Source: Pseudomonas putida
GTDB lineage: Bacteria; Pseudomonadota; Gammaproteobacteria; Pseudomonadales; Pseudomonadaceae
DNA: 64,000 bases
Direction: 5' to 3'
NCBI RefSeq assembly: GCF_028682395.1
Contig: NZ_JANHLC010000003.1
Span: 310,001-374,000, forward strand
The position numbers and the translations under genes are program-made. Below the pieces are notes generated by a model. It was not told where the DNA came from. It was given only the letters and a program-made list of their open reading frames with translations, and made no database searches. Shown here one piece after another: positions 59,483-64,000 of the stretch; positions within the stretch are counted from its first letter, which is position 1, and the number at the start of each line of letters is the position of its first letter.

Positions 59483-60253
59483 TCAGTGCATGGGGCTGAA
59501 GCTTTCGGCCGCGCTGCAAAAGCGCTCACGCATGGCCTGCACGGGCTCACTGCGCTGATGGTTCCAGCGCTGAGTCCACGCAGTGCATTGCTCCTTGAAA
59601 TACACCTTGGCGCCCTTGCGGCATTCGCGGCGCTCGATCGAACCCTGGCGATAGTTGGCGCAGACACTGCCACTGTCGATTCGATTGCTTCGGTACAGCC
59701 ATTGGGCGATGTACGAGCCCTGGCCATCCCACTGGCGAACCTGCGCCCGATCCCGCCCCTCAGGCTCATTGGTCCGGGCCAGGCGCTGCTCGGGAGCGGA
59801 TGCAACCGAACGCTGGCTAGCGCTGGTAAACAGCTTCCCACCCGAGTTGACGTCACGCCCACCGGGCGGGTTGCCATAGCGGCAGGCGAGTACCGTTTCA
59901 TCGATCAGATTGCCAGCCTTGATGCACTCGGCCAGCGGCCGGGGCTTTTGCTGCTCCGTCAGCCGTGCGGGAGGACTGGCCGCCGTCGCAAGCGCGGGGC
60001 CGGACGCCGCCGGCGCTGACAACGGTGCCTGAGCAGGAGCCGACAAGCCGGGCTGCCCGGAAGGCAGCTCAGGCTCCAACCAGAACGCCAGGCCAAATAG
60101 CGTGATGGCAACCAGCCCCAGCAGGATCAGTGCCTTGCGATAAACCGGCGGGGCCTTCGCAGGCGGCTTGCGCCGGGGTCGGGACGCGATGCTATCGGCG
60201 TCAGCATGCAATGGCTCGTATTGATTACGAGAGCGAGATCGGTAATGGCTCAT
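59483..60253 (-). CDS. Membrane-anchored protein with a cysteine-containing periplasmic domain
   Basis: A 256-residue protein of unknown function. The N-terminal 38 residues are basic and polar (SRPRRKPPAKAPPVYRK). One membrane helix follows (about 40-60, ALILLGLVAITLFGLAFWL), then a Pro/Ala linker (about 65-100), and a C-terminal domain with six cysteines (for example ECIKAG, LACRYGN, GSVCANY, RRECRKG, KEQCTAW and ERFCSAA). The even count suggests disulfides in the periplasm. No family recognised. No obvious ribosome site, but the frame and codon use are convincing. Confidence 0.75.
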   Translation of the reverse strand: MSHYRSRSRNQYEPLHADADSIASRPRRKPPAKAPPVYRKALILLGLVAITLFGLAFWLEPELPSGQPGLSAPAQAPLSAPAASGPALATAASPPARLTEQQKPRPLAECIKAGNLIDETVLACRYGNPPGGRDVNSGGKLFTSASQRSVASAPEQRLARTNEPEGRDRAQVRQWDGQGSYIAQWLYRSNRIDSGSVCANYRQGSIERRECRKGAKVYFKEQCTAWTQRWNHQRSEPVQAMRERFCSAAESFSPMH

Positions 60254-60634
60254 TGTGCTACCGGTCCTTGGTCAAAGTGGAACGGATCGATCTCCTGATC
60301 GTCAGAGCGGCACGGGGCGTGAAGTAGCCGCCGGAAGAGGGTAAACCGCCTAGATATTATTTTGCCAGTACCTTGCAGGAAGCGGAGCCCAAGCTGCTGC
60401 CAGACGTGTGCTCTTGTGATGCATATCAAGATTTTTTACCTTATTTGGTAAGGCATATCCGAGAGAATCGCTGACGTTTGCCATCCCTTCCCAGCTACCT
60501 TGCACTGCTCTGCCCTCCCACAATAGGCTTCGTCCGTCGCCGGCCAACAGCAGCCGGGCGTGAGAGCCCGAGCAAGTGCATAGATGCGTAATGCTGCTTT
60601 TCATTGCGGGCTCGGTTGTACCCGCGCCCTGGTT
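60254..60634. other. Intergenic region ahead of the second DUF6124 leader
   Basis: No convincing gene; a minus-strand frame (60350-60604) lacks any family feature. The region is more AT-rich than its surroundings around 60350-60450. It contains TTACC (60436-60440) and GGTAA (60447-60451) arms around TTATTT, an operator-like dyad. GCGGG-CTCGGTTGTA-CCCGC (60606-60625) lies where copy 1 has its CGGG-TTTGGTAG-CCCG hairpin, but its loop is not clearly complementary to the leader below. Confidence 0.4.
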
Positions 60635-60764
60635 ATGGCAGCGGTGTGCGGGCAGCTTTCAACCTGGCCGGGCTCCTAGGCCTCGGTTCTCACCCCGCGT
60701 ACAGCTGTCACCCCATCCCGTGAGAAGGACGGTGGGAACTCCGTTTTGCACAGGAGGCTTACCT
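60635..60764 (+). promoter_or_regulatory. Structured 5' leader of the DUF6124 gene (copy 2)
   Basis: Homologous to the leader at 14886-15020. It shares ATGGCAGCGGTGTGCGGG (ATGGCGGCTGTGCGCAGG in copy 1), CTCCTAGGCCTCGGTT, CCCCGCGTACAGCTGTCACC and a GGTGGGAACTCC block. CACC (60709-60712) pairs with GGTG (60731-60734), and CTCC (60739-60742) is complementary to the GGAG of the ribosome site (60753-60756). Both pairings occur at equivalent places in copy 1 although the sequence differs, which supports real RNA structure. Confidence 0.55.
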
Positions 60765-61067
60765 ATGAAAAAGCACGCCCCGGCTCCTCCATCTCCCTTA
60801 GCCCCTCTCAAGCACACCGCCAGCCACGCCTTTGGCGAGCACGGCGCCGAACAGCAACCGCTCTTTGCCGTACGGGAAGGCGTGAGCGCCGAGCCCGCCT
60901 TGATCCAGGTCTCCCTGATGCTGCAGGGCGCCATTGCCGTGGCGGATGAGATTGAGAATATCGAGGGCCCTGACCGACGCCTCTTGCTGACCATGACCCA
61001 TATGGTCGAGGCGTCCTTGGGTGTGGTCGAAGCCCTGCTCAAGGGCATACCCATAGAAAAACCCTGA
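60765..61067 (+). CDS. DUF6124/DUF3077-family small protein (copy 2)
   Basis: A 100-residue paralogue of the protein at 15021: MKKHAPAPPSPLAPL (Pro-rich start), LFAVREGVSAEPAL, ADEIENIEGPDRR, and SLGVVEALLKG at the end. The start is fixed by AGGAGG 7 bases upstream. The leader is also shared. Function unknown. It converges with the next gene, whose stop is 7 bases away. Confidence 0.8.
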   Translation: MKKHAPAPPSPLAPLKHTASHAFGEHGAEQQPLFAVREGVSAEPALIQVSLMLQGAIAVADEIENIEGPDRRLLLTMTHMVEASLGVVEALLKGIPIEKP

Positions 61068-61074
61068 GCCGGCG

Positions 61075-61647
61075 TTAACGACGCCCCACCCGTAAGCCCA
61101 ACGCCATGGCCGATTCAAACAGCTTAAACGGCCATTTCAGCCCCTCGATAGCCTCCAGCTGTTCGCGCTTGGCCGCTGGCAAGCCCAGGTAGCGCGCCTC
61201 GTAGCGCAGCATGGTGTACTGGCCGATCACCAGGGCTCGAGCGTTGAGGTTCTCTGGGTCAAAGCTGGCCGAGAACTCTTCCAGGCCGGCCTCGCGGCCC
61301 AGCTGGATAGCCGACAGCAGTGCCAGCGTCGCGTCCTTCTGGCACTCCCAGGCCGCCCGTGCACTGAAGTACATCAGCGCGGTCTTCTTTTCTTCGTTGC
61401 TGAGGGCGATATGGGCCAGCAGATTGGCCGGCAGGACTTCCTGGGTATCCCGACAAGCGCGTTCGCGCGATTCAAGGACCTCGGTAGCGGTGACGAATTC
61501 ATCGATCACCAGCGCATCGATGCGCTGGCGCAGGTTCGACGGCAGCTCGGCCTGGGCCATGGCCTGCCACGACAGCCCAAACACCCAAAGCAGCCAGACC
61601 CTCCCCGGCAGGGCACTGTCGCGATACATACAGGGAATTGTGCTCAC
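61075..61647 (-). CDS. Secreted protein of unknown function
   Basis: A 190-residue product with a signal peptide-like start (GRVWLLWVFGLSWQAMAQA, cleavage near residue 31), followed by a mostly helical soluble domain with two cysteines (RACRDTQ and WECQKDA). The GTG at 61647 has GAGG 9 bases upstream; an ATG six codons later (61629) is the alternative. No family recognised. The helical ERACRDTQEVLPANLLAHIA pattern resembles other short Pseudomonas exported proteins. Confidence 0.7.
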   Translation of the reverse strand: MSTIPCMYRDSALPGRVWLLWVFGLSWQAMAQAELPSNLRQRIDALVIDEFVTATEVLESRERACRDTQEVLPANLLAHIALSNEEKKTALMYFSARAAWECQKDATLALLSAIQLGREAGLEEFSASFDPENLNARALVIGQYTMLRYEARYLGLPAAKREQLEAIEGLKWPFKLFESAMALGLRVGRR

Positions 61648-61799
61648 GGTTCAAAACCTCGGAAAACGACGAGATCGCCGTTATACAAGGTTGCTCCGCC
61701 GGCGAGTCAGGGGCGACAGTCTTTAAAGACTAGCGACCCCGGACTCACAGAAAAACCTGACAGTTGCACACCCTGGCGTTTACACCGGGGTGGCTCGAC

Positions 61800-62207
61800 T
61801 TATTGAACGATCAGGTTATTGAACAACAAGTCCTCGACCACCGGCTTGCCTGTCTCGTCGCTCAGCACTTGCTGGGTCTGCTTGAGCGCTTCCTGACGCA
61901 GCTTTTCCTTCGCCTCGACGTTATTCATGGTCTCGGTCGTCTGCTGCGCGAACAACGCCACCAGTTGGTTGCGAATCAGCGGTTCATTGACCTTGACCAG
62001 CTTGGCAGCTTCATCGCCGGTGACCCGCAGAGCCACATCGGCCTTGTAGACCTTCAGCTTCGGCCCGCCATCCAGGCCATAGTTGCCAACCAACGGCGGA
62101 CTCAGGCTGATGTAACTGACTTTCGGGGCCGCGCCTTCCTTGGCCTCTTCCGCCAAGGCCGCCATGGGCAGTGCCAGGGCCAACATCCACACGATCAACG
62201 CTTTCAC
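61800..62207 (-). CDS. Exported FliL-like protein
   Basis: A 135-residue protein with a signal peptide (1 to about 19, ending AALA) and a FliL-type domain: YISLSPPLVGNYG, LKVYKADVALRVTGDEAAKLV, NEPLIRNQLVALFAQQT. Unlike flagellar FliL it is predicted to be released rather than anchored, and no flagellar gene is near. The start is a GTG (62207), chosen because TAAGGAGCG lies 6-7 bases upstream and the signal peptide begins there. Confidence 0.8.
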   Translation of the reverse strand: MKALIVWMLALALPMAALAEEAKEGAAPKVSYISLSPPLVGNYGLDGGPKLKVYKADVALRVTGDEAAKLVKVNEPLIRNQLVALFAQQTTETMNNVEAKEKLRQEALKQTQQVLSDETGKPVVEDLLFNNLIVQ

Positions 62208-62363
62208 AGTTCGCTCCTTATTCGGTTTGGCGCCTAGCATAGCCACACGGCAGGCGATGCCCAAGCACAAGCTTATGGTCGGCTATCAGGGCCAGGCATG
62301 CTTGTTGACCCTCTAGCGCACGTACCTACACTTATCGGCCATCACTCCAAAAGGAAGAGCCCG

Positions 62364-63341
62364 ATGAAAGCCGTGCTGTGCAAAGCCTTCGGCCCCGCCG
62401 AGAGCCTGGTGCTCGAAGAGATCGCAGGCCCCGAGCCGAAGAAGAACGAGATCGTGCTGGACGTGCATGCCGCCGGGGTGAACTTCCCCGACACGCTGAT
62501 CATCGAGGGCAAATACCAGTTCAAACCGCCCTTCCCGTTCTCCCCGGGCGGAGAGGCAGCCGGGGTGGTCCGCGCTGTAGGCGAGAAAGTCAGCCACCTC
62601 AAGGTCGGCGACCGCGTCATGGCCCTCACCGGCTGGGGTAGCTTTGCCGAACAGGTCGCTGTCGCGGGCTACAACGTGCTGCCCATTCCGACGAGCATGG
62701 ATTTCACCACCGCCGCGGCCTTCAGCATGACCTATGGCACCTCGATGCACGCACTCAAGCAGCGCGGCCAATTGCAGCCCGGCGAAACCCTGCTGGTGCT
62801 CGGCGCCTCGGGTGGCGTCGGCCTGGCAGCGGTGGAAATCGGCAAAGCCATGGGGGCCCGGGTCATCGCCGCCGCCAGCAGCGCCGAGAAGCTAGCAGTG
62901 GCCAAGGCAGCCGGGGCGGACGAACTGATCAACTACAGCGAAAGCAGCCTGAAGGATGAGATCAAACGTCTGACCGACGGCCAGGGTGCCGACGTGATCT
63001 ACGACCCGGTGGGCGGCGACCTGTTCGACCAGGCCATTCGCGCCATCGCTTGGAACGGCCGCCTGCTGGTGGTCGGCTTCGCCAGCGGGCGCATCCCCGA
63101 GTTACCGGTGAACCTGGCGCTGCTCAAGGGCGCGGCAGTAATCGGGGTCTTCTGGGGCTCGTTCGCCCAGCGCCAGCCCCAGGACAACGCCGCCAACTTC
63201 CAGCAACTGTTCACCTGGTTCGCCGAAGGCAAGCTCAAGCCACTGGTGTCACAGACCTACCCGCTGGCCCAGGCAGCGCGAGCCATCGATGATCTCGGCC
63301 AACGCAAGGCCGTGGGCAAGGTGGTGGTACAGGTGCGCTAA
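62364..63341 (+). CDS. NADPH:quinone oxidoreductase, MDR family
   Basis: A 325-residue zinc-free medium-chain dehydrogenase similar to QorA/zeta-crystallin. It has AAGVNFPDTLIIEG, the nucleotide-binding LGASGGVGLAAVEIG (about 147-161), and DPVGGDLFDQAIR. It reduces quinones or enones with NADPH. The ATG at 62364 (MKAVLCKAFG) has GGAAGAG upstream. Single gene, divergent from the FliL-like gene. Confidence 0.9.
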   Translation: MKAVLCKAFGPAESLVLEEIAGPEPKKNEIVLDVHAAGVNFPDTLIIEGKYQFKPPFPFSPGGEAAGVVRAVGEKVSHLKVGDRVMALTGWGSFAEQVAVAGYNVLPIPTSMDFTTAAAFSMTYGTSMHALKQRGQLQPGETLLVLGASGGVGLAAVEIGKAMGARVIAAASSAEKLAVAKAAGADELINYSESSLKDEIKRLTDGQGADVIYDPVGGDLFDQAIRAIAWNGRLLVVGFASGRIPELPVNLALLKGAAVIGVFWGSFAQRQPQDNAANFQQLFTWFAEGKLKPLVSQTYPLAQAARAIDDLGQRKAVGKVVVQVR

Positions 63342-63356
63342 CCCTCTACCGCCGGC

Positions 63357-64000
63357 TCAGGCGTTGTCGCATCGACAGCGCTTGAGCCGTGCCTCCAGGC
63401 TGCGGTCGGGCATGGCGTGGCTGCGCAGGGCCCTGACGGTCTGTTCGACATAGTCGCGGGTCGTGCCGTAGCGCCCGCTGGCGTTGGCCAGGACCTGCGT
63501 CAGCACTTCGTCCGGCAGCTTGCCGGCATAGGTCGGCAGATGCCGCTCCAGCACAAAGCCCAACGCCTGTACGTTACTGCCATCCTCAAGGCGGCAATTG
63601 AGCCAGTGCGGGCGATAGGACGGCACAGGCATCTCACGCTGCCAGAGGGCAAACAGCGAGGCCTCCAGGTGCTCATCGGGCAGCCGGTAGGCGAAGCCAC
63701 TGCACGAGCCACCACGGTCCAGACCAAATACCAACCCGGGCCATTGCGGCGTACCACGGTGTTCGTGGGACCACAGGTACAGCCCGCGATGATAGCCATG
63801 CACCCGCCCGCGCAGGCGTTCGACCGCCGTGCACTCGGGCCGCCAGATCAGTGATCCATAGGCAAACAGCCAGACCGGACCACCACGGTGCATGGCCAGG
63901 GTGGTTTGCAGGGAAGCGTGCAGTTGCTCGTGGGACAGTTGCGCCCCGAGTTCGAGGCGGGGCGGGTAAAGCGGATCAAGACGTGCAGGATCGGTAACTG
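63357..64000 (-). CDS. ChaC-type gamma-glutamylcyclotransferase (5' end cut by window)
   Basis: Cuts glutathione or other gamma-glutamyl peptides to 5-oxoproline. VWLFAYGSLIWRPE is the YGSL substrate-binding signature of ChaC proteins, and GSCSGFAYRLP follows. The frame runs on without a stop past the ATG at 63893 to the window edge, reading DPLYPPRLELGAQLSHEQL, so the true start lies beyond 64000 and at least 214 residues are present. Convergent with the quinone oxidoreductase gene. Confidence 0.88.
   Translation of the reverse strand, partial: VTDPARLDPLYPPRLELGAQLSHEQLHASLQTTLAMHRGGPVWLFAYGSLIWRPECTAVERLRGRVHGYHRGLYLWSHEHRGTPQWPGLVFGLDRGGSCSGFAYRLPDEHLEASLFALWQREMPVPSYRPHWLNCRLEDGSNVQALGFVLERHLPTYAGKLPDEVLTQVLANASGRYGTTRDYVEQTVRALRSHAMPDRSLEARLKRCRCDNA

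Noticed and set aside
60350..60604. Minus-strand 84-codon frame between the cysteine-rich protein gene and the DUF6124 leader
   Set aside because: No family feature, no ribosome site, and it overlaps the upstream part of the leader region.

Overview
The window is bacterial chromosome with high GC content and dense coding. It almost certainly comes from a Pseudomonas of the P. fluorescens group. The reasons are gene content and order (rmlBACD-dctBD, cysQ-nudE-yrfG, ubiI-ubiH-pepP-ygfB facing zapA-6S RNA-ygfA, tex next to an ompR/envZ pair, rimB-rimK, hslR-hslO-pckA), DUF2388 and DUF6124/DUF3077 proteins, and small REP-like palindromes with GCGAGC/GCTCGC arms between genes. As I recall it, much of this content lies in the PA5161-PA5232 interval of P. 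aeruginosa PAO1, in a different order. I saw no insertion sequence, CRISPR array, tRNA or rRNA.

Layout. 36-5152 (minus): agmatine catabolism (aguB-aguA) behind a large kinase / peptidase-like / aminotransferase fusion. 5369-12004 (plus): dTDP-rhamnose synthesis (rmlBACD) followed by a DctB/DctD two-component pair without its transporter. 12021-15825: a thioesterase, cysQ-nudE, yrfG, a DUF6124 gene with a long structured leader, and a LysM/BON protein. 15962-20128: a LysR regulator, fdhD and a YdeP-type molybdenum oxidoreductase. 20486-27943: a glycine-zipper protein, a thioesterase, the ubiI/ubiH/pepP/ygfB cluster, a ZapB-like coiled coil, zapA, 6S RNA and ygfA. 28325-33736: an EVE protein and an RbbA-type ABC exporter. 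33792-38903: argA, argE, a CYTH/CHAD protein, an Lrp regulator and a small ACT-like protein. 39045-44277: an orphan GspE/PilB ATPase, an SPFH-NfeD pair, a DUF2388 protein, and gcvH-gcvT without gcvP. 44427-49475: ferric iron uptake (permease and binding protein), gshA and a thioesterase. 49475-59348: tex, ompR/envZ (amgRS type), rimB-rimK, hslR, hslO and pckA. 59483-64000: three poorly known secreted or anchored proteins, a second DUF6124 gene with the same leader, a quinone oxidoreductase, and a ChaC-type gene cut by the window end.

Most genes are core metabolism and envelope or stress functions. The least explained signal is the pair of DUF6124 genes. Each has a homologous 5' leader with conserved hairpins, including one that can hide the ribosome binding site. 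One copy also carries an upstream small-RNA-like unit ending in a terminator, whose hairpin loop is complementary to the leader. This resembles the C4 antisense RNA arrangement of phages P1/P7 as I remember it. Other points of interest are the kinase/lyase fusion next to agmatine genes, the missing gcvP, a small reading frame without a start codon ahead of rimB, and the hairpin-filled gap between ompR and envZ.
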